Shown here: piece by piece, positions 12,390-25,015 of the stretch
Layout of the letters: each line of letters opens with the position of its first letter
Numbering within the stretch: the stretch's first letter is position 1
Made by a program: the position numbers and the translations under genes
Assembly: GCA_944470555.2 (NCBI GenBank)
Contig: OX104130.1
Span: 55,337,491-55,401,490, forward strand
Reading direction: 5' to 3'
Origin: Heterobilharzia americana
Taxonomy: Eukaryota; Platyhelminthes; Trematoda; Strigeidida; Schistosomatidae
Length of the DNA: 64,000 nucleotides
The notes under the pieces: generated by a model
Seen by the model: only the letters and a program-made list of their open reading frames with translations
What the model was told of the DNA's origin: nothing
Database searches by the model: none

Positions 12390-13290
12390 CTGTGTAGCTT
12401 CATTTAGCCCCATTAATTAAACATTGGTATTCCGAATTACTATCCAAAGAATCTTCTTCTGAGATATAATGTCAATGTTTCCTTCAGGTTTAACAACGAA
12501 ATCTACAGACAGGTAGATGGCGTGATGATGGGATCGCCTCTAGCACCCCTTCCTAACTGACTACTTTATGACAAGCCCGAAAGACACAACATTGTGGAAA
12601 ATAATCAGCAATCTTCATTTCTACAAAAGATGCATAGACGATACCTTCATTATTTGTGACAAGAATATGGATCTTAAAATCCTGCTTCAAAACTTCAATA
12701 GTGCTCACCCGTTTATCAAACTCACTCTAGAAAGAGAATCGAAGTCGAAATTTCACGTCCTTGGTGTCCAACTTCAAGGAAAAGATAACAATTCACTCCA
12801 GAGATCTATTCACAGAAAGCCCACTTGAAGTTGGCACTTTATTAGTTTTTAAACCCGTGTGCCCTTAAGGAGAAAGATAAATCTTATCAATTCACTCTCC
12901 TCAGGAATACAACCAAGACCATCCACCTGAGCTACAAATAGACTCCACTATAGGAAGCATATTTGCAGATGTTCATAAACATGAGCAGTACGCATGCTTA
13001 CTGCTCCGGAAAGATTTTACTACTGAACTTACAATTCAAGGGAGATAATGCTGCAGATATACTTAGAGACTATTGAGGTCCATAAACGGAACATTCTTTA
13101 CCGCCAATCTTAGAATCACATTCTCCTGTCAGAAACCCATTAGGCAGCACGCAAAGGATACACCGGAGCATTGGGTCACATCAGTGTGTGTTTATCAGTT
13201 TACTTGCTCCTGTGGAACCGAGTTCATCAGCCGTTCAATGCGGCAACCTATGCAACGCGCTCGCTAACTTTGTCCAACTTAACTGACGGA
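12390..13290 (+). pseudogene. PLE-C 3' half (RT C-terminal part and GIY-YIG start)
   Basis: On plus, 12490-12550 encodes NEIYRQVDGVMMGSPLAP, the Penelope RT motif that leads into the catalytic core. A frameshift follows. The frame 12568-12828 has FYKRCIDDTFIICD, where IDDTF is the YxDD active site with Y replaced by I. Further on, 13073-13267 contains CVYQFTCSCGTEFISRSM, the linker and first part of the GIY-YIG nuclease (YIG changed to FIS). Several stops and shifts make it dead. The nearby strand switch at 12.06-12.39 kb suggests a 5' inversion during insertion. Confidence 0.8.
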
Positions 13291-15334
13291 CATGCATCCT
13301 CAGCTCTGTAACAGAACACTTAGTAAACTCAAGACATCTGGTTCCTTTTGATAATTGTCTCAAAATTCTCTGCAGTATGTCATCAAGCCACTCGAAAGGA
13401 GTGAGACTAAGACATCTGTGCATTTCCGAAGCATTAGTGATTCATCAATTCAAACCATCATTGTGAGTTCAAAAAGAGTATGTACAACATTTATCTTCGC
13501 CATAGCCATCGTAAATTATCGATCACTTAAAAAAATCCACAAATGATGCAACTATTTTTTACTTCGTTATCACTTTGTCTACTTCCCCATTACATAACTT
13601 TCCTTCATGATGCGACCTAGAAGTAATTACTCTGGAATGTTCTGTCCTTTTTACTATATATTCACGAATGTAAAGCTAAGAGAACGACTTCGTCTTTAAG
13701 AAAAGTTTTTCTTCGTTGCATTTATGTGTTTTCCTATGTTTAAATGGGATTATCTGGATACTCTAAAGGTCAAAGAACCATATATACCAAGCTTTTCCAG
13801 GAGAAATAAAAAGTATGACGGCCTAGCCTTTTTATAAAGAGATTAAGCAGTTAGAACTTTACATTTTTGAGTTTGGAGGATTGACATCAGAAGTGAAAAT
13901 TGTTAAATTAGTCACAAACTGATTACTTAGGAGTCAGAACACAATAAATCTGTTTAAATGAAGAGAAAAATTCCATTCATTAGTTTCAACTTACTGCAGC
14001 AGTCTTCTAGAAGGTGCCAGTGAGAAGAAAACTACTTTTGAAGTTAGAGTTAGTTTTCAGAAGTCATCCTGAATAAACAGTATACTCAAACCCATAGTTT
14101 CCTTATCACAGAAAAATATTTGTTGATGAAGAAATAAGGAATACAACATCAGTTGCATGGTAAACATTAATCCCGCTTTGAACAATGCAAGAACAAAGGC
14201 ATTTGCAAAGTAAAATGAGCTCAGTTTATTTCATGGTCTTTCATCAACTGCAAACAGCCTACAATTGAAATGAATTATTAATGGTATTGATAACATAACA
14301 CACTTTAAACACGCAGAAATAAATGGAGATTTGAAATCCCTCATTAGAAACCTCAGGAACTCTGAAAATATTTCTGAAAGAAAAGTTTACCCAGAGATAA
14401 ATGGATCAAACGTAAGAATTATATCAGTTCTCATCTGACGTTGACCGTTCTGTTAGATGAATCATCAGTTATTTAGCTAACGATCAGGATAGTGAGTTTG
14501 TGTGAAGAAGATTCCATCTACCACTATGAAAGGGGGAAAGTTAAACTTATAGATAAGTGAATTTTACAAACACTCTCTCATCAAACACTAAATAAATCTC
14601 AGTATTGACAGTTTGCTGCTAAAACATTCCTTCAAAGATGAGACAACCACTGAGGATAATAAGATGATCAGTGTTCAAATGATTTACAAATTGCACGATT
14701 CAGGTTGGTATTTCTCACAGGTTAGTAGTTTCTGCACTGCCCAACTCTGGCATCAACTCAGTTTCTGTTACAGATCACCCCGTAGTCAAGATCAGAAGGT
14801 GTGATCTCTGACACAAGTGTCATGAACCAGCAAGAAATACTACCACTGAACAATCTAAGTAGTTAGAAACCATACAAGCTGATCTGTAGATTCGGCTCCC
14901 TGAGCTGAATTAGTCCAAGTACACCGTTGATGAGCTCGGCCCAAGACGGATAACGTGGATGTTTGGTATTTACGTTAGTCTGATCAGGCTGTAGAAATCA
15001 ACAGAACAGCCTGGGTGGTTTCCGACAATTCAAGTTTTTAATTAGTAATTATTTTCGTCGAAGATAACTCTGCTGATCATAGTAAAAGTTTGGTTTTCAA
15101 ATATAACTACTCACAGTTTACAGGTATTCACCTGACTTGGTATATTTGTCTGAACAAGATGAATGGCATCTAAATGTAACAGGAATAAAATGGTTGATTA
15201 CCATTTAGCACGATGAAGAATATTTACCTCCGTTATGTAGTGCATTTTCAGCAATACTGTCACTTCCGGCTGTTCTCTTTCATAGGTTTCCCAATGTTTT
15301 AAATTGGTCGTAAATGTTTGTACTTCCATTGGAA
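13291..15334. other. No gene or repeat recognised
   Basis: AT-rich sequence, possibly including PLE-C 3' untranslated remains in the first 250 bases. Short frames such as 13355-13546 and 14613-14804 show no motif. Confidence 0.45.
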
Positions 15335-15440
15335 GATTTTCTGGTGTTGTCTTCTCTGAGTTGAGTGGTTTAATCATGAAGCCTTCATTATTATTCTAGA
15401 CAATAACACTAACACAAACTCGAGAGGTTTGCCACCATTG
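15335..15440 (+). repeat. R1 interspersed repeat, diverged copy
   Basis: Contains TCTTCTCTGAGTTGAGTGG, then TTTAATCATGAAGCCTTCAT, then ACTAACACAAACT. This parallels the better matching pair at 22035-22140 and 62840-62940. All three are on plus. Class unknown. Confidence 0.5.
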
Positions 15441-16204
15441 CTTCGAGTGCTTCCTTACGCAGCCATATTTCACCAAGTTGAGCCGGAAATATTTCCTATA
15501 TCTCACTGTGTTTGATACATCACTATCATCGAATTCACTTACGTTATTTCTTAGTCTATTTATTAGATTTGCTATTCTTTAGTGACTCTTTATTCTGTAA
15601 ATAATGTTCCAGTTGTATTCTGACTTGTTACGGCTCCAGTCGAATTAGGTACATCTCATGAAGTCAAATTCAAGTTGAAAATCAATGAACCACAAAATTT
15701 CAATTTTCAATCTGAAATACCCGCTGAATTTTATCACTTATTTCAACCGTCCTGAGAATATCTGAGGGTTAGAACCTAAATGTAGCATGTTTGATTGCAT
15801 TAAGGATCTGTATTTTATTATAACAATGAACTCATGTCATAATTTTATCAAAAAAGCTGACTGAACTGCTCCAGGATTATTATTTAAATGTATACGAAAA
15901 TAAATGTGCGAAGAGAGTATAAACTAATTAGTTTCTTCCAATATCTTAAAATGACCGTCCTGATAATATTGGATATGATGGTCACTTTGCTTTCTTTGTC
16001 AAATATACGATTGCAACTGAAATGACAGATACGATTTGCACAGTAATATCATCCAGACACATGAAGTTTCAGAGCCAGATCTTTAGCTTTTGATTCAAGT
16101 TTTGTCTGGACTTTGGCAGTCCATTTTGGACGTAAGGATGTATTGCTTTTGGAAGTTTCTGGCATGTGCGGCTAACCACAGATATGCTGTGCATAACTTA
16201 TATG
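15441..16204. other. No gene or repeat recognised
   Basis: AT-rich sequence with nothing identified up to the RTE-A tail. Confidence 0.45.
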
Positions 16205-16799
16205 ATTATTATTTGTCCTTTGGGTTCGTAGTGGAACATAGGGCTTTAGTTGCACGTCACCAGTGCACTGTTCTCTGCAAACTTTTGAACCCGGCTCCAC
16301 GACTACCCGCAAGCTCTCATTTCTTTCTCACACAATCTCCTCCATGTCACCCTCACCTCAGACACCCAACTCGTCGCTTCCCATCTGGGTTCCAGTCGAC
16401 GGCCTGGCCTGGCGCGTGATGTCCCCAAATGGTCTCCACAGTGTATGTCCGATACAATCCATCTCCACTTTCTTCTGCATATTTGTTGGGTGATGGGTTC
16501 TTGGTTGGTTTGTTGCCAGCTGACCAGAGTTCCTTATTGCTGATTCTTTCTGACCATCTCATCTGATCTTCAGTACCGAGTGAGCATATGGGGCAGCTGT
16601 TGATCAATGTCTGTAGTTTGTTGGAAATCCCTTTCGTAACGCGCCAAGTCTCTCAACCATCATATAGAAGCACTGACTTGACTGAATTAGCATTGAAAAT
16701 CCGGATCTTGTTCACGCTTTATGCTGAGTGCAGTGCAGTACAGTACATTAGATCTCCATACTGATTTCAGGCTAACGAACGCCTGTCTTGCTGTCTTTC
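16205..16799. repeat. Left arm of ~595-bp inverted repeat
   Basis: Reverse complement of 18709-19305. By eye the only difference is a 2-base gap (CACTGTTC here against CACTCTGTTC in the partner). An 84-codon frame is identical in both arms (16353-16607 minus, 18901-19155 plus). The match stops abruptly inside RTE-A sequence at 16799 and at the trinucleotide tail at 16205. Confidence 0.9.
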
Positions 16800-17550
16800 C
16801 GATCCTGACTGGCTTTGACGTCCACATCCGTACCGCCACTGGCAGTTGAAACGATGCTGACAAGGTGGTAGGTACAAGGGGCTACTCCCCTTAAGTTTCT
16901 CCCGTTGATGGTGATTGGAGCTTGCTGTTGTTGTTACTGTTGGTTGGGTATTTTCATCACCACTGTCTTCTCTACATTCATTTGAATAGTGTCCCGTCTT
17001 CGCTGCCTCTCCTCTTCTGTCAAATTGTTAGTTTTTGCCTGTAGATCAGGTTTGTGTGACATTAGACATAAGTCATCGTCGAAATCCAAATCTTCTTCTG
17101 GTGTCTTTTCATCAGTCAAACAGCATATGCCCTCATCGTGCTCCTCACCGTTTGTTGCATGATCCAGTCAACCACAACTAGAAGTATCACGGGTTATAGT
17201 AGACAGTCTTGTTTTACTCCTGTCTTCACTTCAAAGGCTTCACTGAGCTAAGCTTTCCATTGTGAATCACTTGGCATGTGGCCTCATCATCTCATACAGT
17301 TGTTGAGTGAGGTTGATAAAGGCTTGTGGCACTAAAAGCGTAGTGTTGAAGCAGCTACCTGCCAAATTACTTCTCGGTCGACGCTGTCAAAGGCCTTTTC
17401 GAAGTCGATGAAGTTGAGGTAAGGTAAAGAGTTGACTGTCATTCTATACTTTGTTCTATGATGATGCGAAGCGTTGCAATTTGGTCCGCACATGGTTTGT
17501 ACTTCCTGAATCCAGCCAGCCTGTTCCGGTGGTAGTTTTGAATCCGGCCC
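16205..17550 (-). mobile_element. RTE-A LINE, 5'-truncated copy
   Basis: The AAT-type tail is at the left edge. The body matches the longest RTE-A copy through the C-terminal region and back into the RT domain. On minus the frame 16934-17119 contains DLDFDDDLCLMSHKPDL, the RT active-site segment whose intact form reads FADD. Nearby sequence (17350-17420) matches the motif A region coding for DFEKAFDSVDR. There are insertions such as a CTGTGG-type change and a reiterated GTGCAGTGCAG stretch near 16725. The copy ends near 17550 after the segment coding for the EQVGF region. Its first 595 bases are repeated inverted at 18709-19305. Confidence 0.85.
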
Positions 17551-18708
17551 AACCTAGTTAGCCATTGGATATGTTATTTTTTACGTGATGGTGACGTGTT
17601 CAGAAAATGTTAATAAGAATTTTCATCATACTATAAAATATGGGATATGCTTGTTATTTCTTCATGTATTTGAGTGAAGCTCATCATGAAATTACATAGT
17701 CAATACATTTTATCCAAGTCAAGTGTGTTTCAAAGTTCTGATTTACAAACAAGTCTGGAGGAAAATTAGAACAGAGGTCATCTCCTGAGAAAAGTATAAT
17801 AATCGACCGGTTAAAAACTTGTTTTTGTCTGAACACAAGGTGGACAGTTGTGCATGTTAGCATTGAATCATTTTTAAGTATAATATTATTTACTTTTGTG
17901 TGATTACTGCCATATCGACAGTTGAAAACAGATTTTGCAAGTTTCTTTCGTAAGCTAGACAAAGGTTTATATGAACTATGATCAAAATTTGACCAAACAG
18001 TATGGTAAATATTGGGCGTAAATACAAACTGTATCGTATGTCAGACAAAGGTTGTTTGAAAACTTCACACAATCTTTCCCATTTATTAACTGTGCTGTTG
18101 AACTGGCCGAAATTTCTTGAGATTCTACTTTTGTTAGATAAAAATATCTCACTTTTCTCTTCAACTGATGGGTTGATGAGACGTTGGTTGATCTGAGGAG
18201 AGATTTCAACAAGAAGTAACATCAGTTAAAGAAGCATCGAAAACTAGGGTGAAATGAACAACTGTTTCTTTCTGTCGTCAAAATGGTTTACATTGAAACT
18301 TACTAAAATACATTTTGATTCTGTACATACATTTTAAAAGTTTCAACTGCGTAAGAAGAAGGAGATTTTCACGGGCTAAGCGAATTCATTTGATTACACA
18401 TAAGCGAACCTTTTAAAGCTACGGTAATTACTGTGAATTACTGTAAGGGTTTGCGAATAACTTCAGCACTTGTAACTAGGGGAATGGATATCAAGGTTGC
18501 ATTCTGGTACTGTTCTATTTTGTTGACAGTATTGATAACTGTTCAGTCATGTTATCAACTTCGGTACTAACACTGGTGATGAATGAAGAGATAAAACCGC
18601 TTAAAATAAACGAACCACTATCCGTTATAATGATACAGTGTAACTTTATCAAGGGGAATCGAAAAAGAGTAAAGGGAATGATAGTATTTCCTTCAAAAAT
18701 GTTGCTAT
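17551..18708. other. Spacer between inverted RTE-A copies; no gene recognised
   Basis: About 1.16 kb of sequence without RTE-A similarity. It carries a 110-codon minus frame (17890-18222) and overlapping shorter ones, with no recognisable motif. I cannot say whether it is host DNA or another element. Confidence 0.4.
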
Positions 18709-19310
18709 GAAAGACAGCAAGACAGGCGTTCGTTAGCCTGAAATCAGTATGGAGATCTAATGTACTGTACTGCACTGCACTCAGCATAAAGCGTGAACAA
18801 GATCCGGATTTTCAATGCTAATTCAGTCAAGTCAGTGCTTCTATATGATGGTTGAGAGACTTGGCGCGTTACGAAAGGGATTTCCAACAAACTACAGACA
18901 TTGATCAACAGCTGCCCCATATGCTCACTCGGTACTGAAGATCAGATGAGATGGTCAGAAAGAATCAGCAATAAGGAACTCTGGTCAGCTGGCAACAAAC
19001 CAACCAAGAACCCATCACCCAACAAATATGCAGAAGAAAGTGGAGATGGATTGTATCGGACATACACTGTGGAGACCATTTGGGGACATCACGCGCCAGG
19101 CCAGGCCGTCGACTGGAACCCAGATGGGAAGCGACGAGTTGGGTGTCTGAGGTGAGGGTGACATGGAGGAGATTGTGTGAGAAAGAAATGAGAGCTTGCG
19201 GGTAGTCGTGGAGCCGGGTTCAAAAGTTTGCAGAGAACAGAGTGCACTGGTGACGTGCAACTAAAGCCCTATGTTCCACTACGAACCCAAAGGACAAATA
19301 ATAATAATAA
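18709..19310 (+). mobile_element. RTE-A LINE, 5'-truncated copy; right arm of inverted repeat
   Basis: The plus-strand sequence starts abruptly at GAAAGACAGCAAG and ends in ATAATAATAATAA, the family's trinucleotide tail. It covers only the C-terminal region and 3' end. It shares copy-specific features with the 16.2 kb copy, including the extra TGTACTGCACTGCAC stretch, so the two have a very recent common origin. It is read in the opposite direction to the 16.2 kb copy, so both tails point outward. Confidence 0.88.
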
Positions 19311-20030
19311 TTGATGTAATTTGATAGATCAATCTGAAATATATTTGAATGAATTAGACCCACTAAAGAAACGTTGACTTTGTACCAGGGAATAAGTTCA
19401 GGATGCGAATATAAGACAGTAAGCAGTTGGTTTTCATTTTTAGCATTCCGAAACTACACATTCAGTTACTTGAATTTGAAGATAGGTAACAAAGAACCGG
19501 TTGTTGGATGTTTACTGGCTAGGTCATTATTTTCCTCATTTTCCAAGCAATAATGCATTCTGTGTATTCATCACATCATGGATTCTCAGCAAGCATCTTG
19601 ACCTTACGTTAATATATTGAGTACTTGCAGTAGAAAAGAGCAAAACATGTTTACATCAAAGTGTACAGAAGCTAAGCAGCTGGATTCGATGAGACAGTAT
19701 ACAACTATTCAGTGTAAAGATATAATACCCTCAATTTTCCATAGATTTTTACAACCGTATACTACACGTATGTATGCGTTTTTTCAAACTGGATTAAGCA
19801 ATATTCTTTGTAAGAATGGCTGCCGCCACTTATATGGCAAGTATAAACTCTGCAATCTGGTGATAAACTAGTTTCTGATACCAATATTACAAACAGTAAT
19901 TAAACTTTATGGTGAAAAAAGTTCATGTCTTATATTTAAGCTCTTTTGATTTTTTCAGTTTGGATTCTGAGAAATTCGCTGTGTTGCTTCTGCTTTCTGA
20001 CCAACGTCAGAACATAAACGTTTATAGAAG
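19311..20030. other. No gene recognised
   Basis: AT-rich. An 84-codon plus frame at 19617-19871 has no recognisable motif and no strong splice sites. Confidence 0.45.
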
Positions 20031-20367
20031 ATTTACTAAGTATGCAAAAGTAAAAACCACAAGTTAAAGCAAACATATATCATGGAAAAGCCAGATTTTC
20101 TTAGATCACAGACAATTTACCAAAATCTTATTCCATTCCTTTTCGCTTAACTCTAAACGTGATGAACTTCATTGATAACACTAACAGTAAATAATCGCAA
20201 ATTTCAATAACTTTCAAGGAAGAATAATGACCAATATCTGATGTAACTTTTCAACAACTTGTTTGACGAATGTTCAACGAGAAAAGAAAATTTTTCAAAT
20301 AAGGTCTAAATGTTTTCCAGTTTTACAAATAAAATAGACTTTGATAAGTGAATAACAATGTATGTAG
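20031..20367 (+). repeat. R2 interspersed repeat, copy 1
   Basis: Nearly identical to the reverse complement of 27758-28093 over about 330 bases. Both start near ATTTACNAAGTATGCAAA and end near AATAACAATGTATGTAG. It has no terminal inverted repeats, tRNA boxes or coding potential that I can see. Class unknown: it could be a SINE, a non-autonomous DNA element or a LINE-B-associated segment. Confidence 0.75.
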
Positions 20368-20698
20368 TAATTACTTGCGGTAATATGAAACTCTAATATG
20401 CACTTACTCTCATATTATGGAATATAATATTATCTTCAACCTTGGCATTCAAATAATTGCCAATTTATTCGTGATATAGGACAATTTGGGAGCGAACTAT
20501 TACAAATATTGAGAGTTGAGGATTCTTCATTAAATAAACATTCAATACAGTGTCAAACTAGACACTCTAGTCTATAACTATTTGCAATGGTATGCTTGTT
20601 TAGAATACATGATAGCGGCTTGATTGTCACTCAGTTTTGGTTTCGCAAAGTAAAGCTGTTCATCAAATAGGTTATCTTACTCTTACCGTATGTGATAG

Positions 20699-20864
20699 TA
20701 AGGTTCTGGCTGAAAAAAATATCAACCGCCTGTCGTTCACTTTTCACCCACACTGTTCTTTTCTGAATGCTCGTACAAATGTGAAGCGAATCACTGGCCA
20801 CTGGTACGGACTCTTCACGGTGTCGACAGTACTGACAACACACATTCTCTTAGATGTCATCATG
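20699..20864 (+). other. Candidate host exon (unidentified protein)
   Basis: An open frame ends exactly in phase at a consensus donor (CATG|GTAAGT, cut after 20864). A plausible acceptor (CTTACTCTTACCGTATGTGATAG) ends at 20698. The encoded segment includes RITGHWYGLFTVSTVLTTHI, a mildly hydrophobic run. Base composition is richer in G+C than the surrounding DNA. No domain recognised. An isolated exon inside a long intron is possible; chance is not excluded. Confidence 0.35.
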
Positions 20865-22034
20865 GTAAGTCTAACAACAAAATGATAGCTGATTAAATGA
20901 ATTTCACCTGGCTAATTTATGACAGATAGTTTTATTGGCGCAGCTTTTTCTCTGAAGCTGTTATCATTTCATATTTTTAACTTGATTTCGTATTTTTCAC
21001 TTTACTGGACTAAAGCAGCACAATCCTTTTCATAGATGATCTCATCGAAAGAATATCTTAACAGTAGCTACTTTTTTCTAGTCTAACAGTGGTCAGTAGG
21101 TGAATCCATCGGTCACTTTGCCCTGAGTTTGAAATCATCAGATGCAAATCCTTACATTCAGGCTGGTGTTTTTACTGAGTTCCACTTCTAGCACCTGGCA
21201 CTTATTGTAGCGTCTTTAGTAGTTTAGAAATGAAAAGGATCCTTAATACTACAACCCTACTGGATTTAGTGCAAAAGCAGTGTATGCAAGTAACTATCTA
21301 TTGACCCATGACAGAACTTCTTTTAGCCCGTTGAACGATGAAGGAAAGTAATGTTCTTCTAAAGTGGTAATAAGTATATCTGTGCTTAGAAAAGGAATAT
21401 GTCCAAATGAAGTCAACCTAATGCATACAATTGGTTAATAAATAAAACAGCCTCATTGAGAGATAGATCTGAATGTTGACTTTCAGGAATTAAACACTAC
21501 ACGAATCCAAATAAACACTGAACAGTTTTTACCATCTACTTTTCAACACATTTTTATCTTATACAATAAGAAACAAAAAACTCATGAATGGAAAATTGTC
21601 TGTTTCACTCATAGAGAAAGAGTATCGATGGAACACAACATTTTGTGCATATTAAAAAAATGAGGTGAACAGAGGCAATCAGTGTGAAGCCGTAGACCTA
21701 GGTTTACTGCTGATTGTCACTCGTCACCATGGCGTATTCGCAAAATGACAGGTGAATAGTGTATAAATCACTCAGTTCGGTGATGGATCGTTCAAGAAGA
21801 AACCATGAAGCTTGGAAAACTTCAAACAGTTATCATCATCCTGAACTAACAACCTTCTCTACTATCTCGAAATGAAAACTTATCAAGTGTAATTCAAGCC
21901 AGACATAAGATGAGTGATATCAATAGCAAAATTTAAGAGCATTTCATGAAAATGCAGCATAATTTATGAAATCTGTATAGATTCATGTTTGAAATAGTCC
22001 AGAATATTTGTAGCTTGGGTAGATGGTCTTAGCT

Positions 22035-22140
22035 GTATTGTGTTCTCTGAGCTGGTTTATTTAATCGTGAAACTTTCATTATCTTTCTGAACGACATCAT
22101 CAGCACTAACTTCAGTATGAAGTCATACTAGATCTAGATC
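22035..22140 (+). repeat. R1 interspersed repeat
   Basis: Shares TATTGTGTTCTCTGAGCTGG, then TTTAATCGTGAAACTTTCAT, then ACATCATC and CACTAACTTCA with 62840-62940 in the same order and orientation. Class unknown. Confidence 0.6.
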
Positions 22141-22267
22141 ATCTATTGGTCTGTTTTGGTCATCACTGGTTTTCAATCTGTAGATTAAAACATTTATCTT
22201 CAGGTTTCTGAATCAAGTAAGAAGGAAGACGCATATACCATAAAATAAGCTCATTTCTTTCACCGTT

Positions 22268-22269
<2 letters not shown>

Positions 22270-22313
<44 letters not shown>
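22270..22313. repeat. (TA)n microsatellite
   Basis: Uninterrupted TA tract of about 44 bases. Confidence 0.95.
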
Positions 22314-22315
<2 letters not shown>

Positions 22316-24589
22316 GCAGACCAAAGATTGAAATAAATTTTCTCACACTAGTAACTGTGCAACATACTTTAAATGTGTAGTGTAGGGTGTAATGGTTACG
22401 AGTCTAGAAAGCTAAACGAAACACGGGGAGCCAAAACCACAAAACGCAATTAAAATCAGTAGTGACAAAAAAAACTATAGAGTTGCATAACTATGTTTCC
22501 TCGACACTATCTGATGCGAATCCCAATGGGTTTCCTATATACAGATGGTTCATTTCGTCTATTGTTTTGGTGTGTCTACCAACCCGTAGTTATGATCAGC
22601 CTGTGGACTGTGATTACAAATTCTACTTTCCTATGTCTAATGTGGTTGTAGGCACGTAACAAGTGATCACTGGATCTACTCATATGTAAACTGAAGGAGT
22701 GAGGTCAGACTAGAAATTCGTAAACCACTTAGTCTATGACCATTTAGATCATGTATATTTGACAGAAATCGACAAGCTAATCATCCATAGGATTTTGATT
22801 TTTAAGGTCTAGTAAAAAATGTACATGAATTACCCTCGCTGTTTCTTATCGCAACGAGTAGCAATAAATAAACAGTACACTAATGTTCCATTCTCATTCT
22901 CTCAAAAAATATGAGTTAACTAAAATCTTCCATGATTATCGCAAAATCAGTTTGCAACATCATTTATGAAGATAAGGCTACGATATGGATTTCTTAACAT
23001 GCAAGTCATCGCTTCTTCAAGTATTACTAACAACAGACTGATTTCCTAATTTTCTGCTTCATTACTGGATATTATACATTTTGTGAGCGAATTCGTTCCA
23101 TATCAGCTCTAGCAAACTGTTCACTGTGCTATAAATCCCAAGCGTGATTATATATGCAGACAGGACAGAGGTTGATTATGAGTAAAATCCACTGATAAGC
23201 AACCAGTAACTTGCATATTCTAACTGACCGGTCATTTAATTGTAATAAGCATCATATTATCTAATACTAATTGTTGGTTGAATCCTGTGTATCATGTTTT
23301 CAATGTGATCACAAAGCTAAGCGTCTCAACACTGATGTTTACTGTGTTCGGTTCTGGGTTATTGTAGTTAAGATGATAGTCACGGCAGGTGTTCCTTTAT
23401 TTCTCCTTCTTAAACAATCAAGATAATTATTTGAACTGCAAACAATCAAACATCGTTCTATAACATGAACAAGCTTCATTTTTTACCAAATATTTTCTGT
23501 ACGGTAACTTTAGAGTTACTGATTTAGTGTGAACCAGGTGTTTCAGAAAGTCTCATCAAGAAATGATAAACCTTAAAATAACTGGTTTAAATATTATTTT
23601 CTTTTATTTGCAGTGCAAAGTGTCGACTGAAAAACTGAAATGACAGACGGTTAGCACATTTGACTGTTAATGAGTTATTTATACGGTTAACATCTTATAA
23701 AGTGGCCCCATTTCACTAACTGTCTGAAATCAAAAAGCACATAGAGTCACCATCTAAGTGTTAGTTAGTACTTAAGTGAGCACACATTAGAAGAGGATTG
23801 GTAAAAGACATAACAAGAGGCTTTGGAGCAAACATGATCATCATGAGAGGAATACGAGAAAGATTCATATCTGTCAATGTGCAAGTGGAAATTTGAAGTA
23901 AAGTAGAAATGTGTTACAGCAAAAGCGGCATTGTCGGATTAGCTGAGATTATGTCCATGCAAAAAAAATATTTTCATGGGTTTTGCATTATGTTTATTGG
24001 GTGTTTTTAGAACGGAAAACTATTCATACAACTGACATCCAAGGGATATTAGATAATGCTGGAAATTGTCAAGCTACTGACAGTCCTACACAAAAATATA
24101 TTCACAACGATGATAACTAGTAACACTTTATGAATTGATGTACAAATAACACTACACATATACTCAATTCATGTCACCTAGAATCTCACTAACCAGTTTA
24201 CTCATAACCTTCAAAATGCAGCGGTGAACAACTACTCATTTTGTCTTTGAAAACGCCAACGAACTAGCGAGTGTGATATCGCTTCGGTTTACTGAAGTCA
24301 TTTCAAATTAAAGGTTAAAATCTGTTCTTTATTTATGAAAAGGAGATTATTTTATTGAAGTCAATGAATAGCTCGTTTCACTGAAACATTAAGCTTACTA
24401 GGGAAAACTGTTTCCAATAATAAATGCCATTGAAATTGAATTCCTAGACAAACCTGAAAGTATTCTTCAAGCAGTTAATAGCAGTTCCTTTATCAAATGA
24501 ACTCTCGTTTGTTTTTCAACAAGTGTGTCAGCTTACGCTAAGGAAGTTATTTATAGATATCATTTACTAAATGTTTATTATTATTATTA

Positions 24590-25015
24590 TTAGTCCCTTG
24601 GGTTCCTAGTGGAACATAGGGCTTCAGTAGCACGCCTCCAGTGACCTCTGTTCTCTGAGATCTTTTGAACCTGGTCCCACGACAGCCCAGAAGCTCTCAT
24701 TTCCTCCTCACACGATCTCCTCCATGTCACCCTTGGACGTCCAACTCGTCGCTTCCCATGGGGATTCCACTCGAGGGCCTGACGCGTGATGTCCTCCGTC
24801 GGCCTTCTCAGTGCATGGCCAATCCATCTCCACTTCTTCCTGCATATTTGTTGCGTGATAGGTTCTTGGTTGGTTCGTTCCCAGAGTTCCTTGTTGCTTA
24901 TTTTTTCTGGCCATCTGATCTTCAGCAGCGAGCGTAAGCAGTTGTTGATGAATGTCTGTAGTTTATTGGAAATGCCTTTCGTGACGCGCCAAGTCTCTGA
25001 GCCATACAAGAGCAC
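24590..25015 (-). pseudogene. RTE-A pol, part 3: C-terminal domain
   Basis: A 141-codon frame beginning MLLYGSETWRVTKG, the block that follows the RT in RTE-like elements. It is followed by NCLRSLLKIRWPEKISN and a basic, tryptophan-rich stretch (KKWRWIGHALRRP). The stop lies beside the short 3' end and tail. It is displaced from part 2 by a frameshift near 25010-25025. The same domain appears, more decayed, at 9.9, 16.2, 18.7 and 48.6 kb, making it the family's most copied part, as expected for 5'-truncated insertions. Confidence 0.9.

Larger units (their letters stand above)
20368..24573. other. Mostly unrecognised; contains a candidate exon, an R1 copy and a TA tract
   Basis: A long AT-rich stretch. 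Sub-features at 20699-20864, 22035-22140 and 22270-22313 are listed separately. The plus frame 22462-22659 has no recognised motif. Confidence 0.45.

Noticed and set aside
16205..19305. DNA transposon with ~595-bp terminal inverted repeats
   Set aside because: Both arms are recognisable RTE-A LINE 3' ends with trinucleotide tails, and the left copy continues further into the RT domain.
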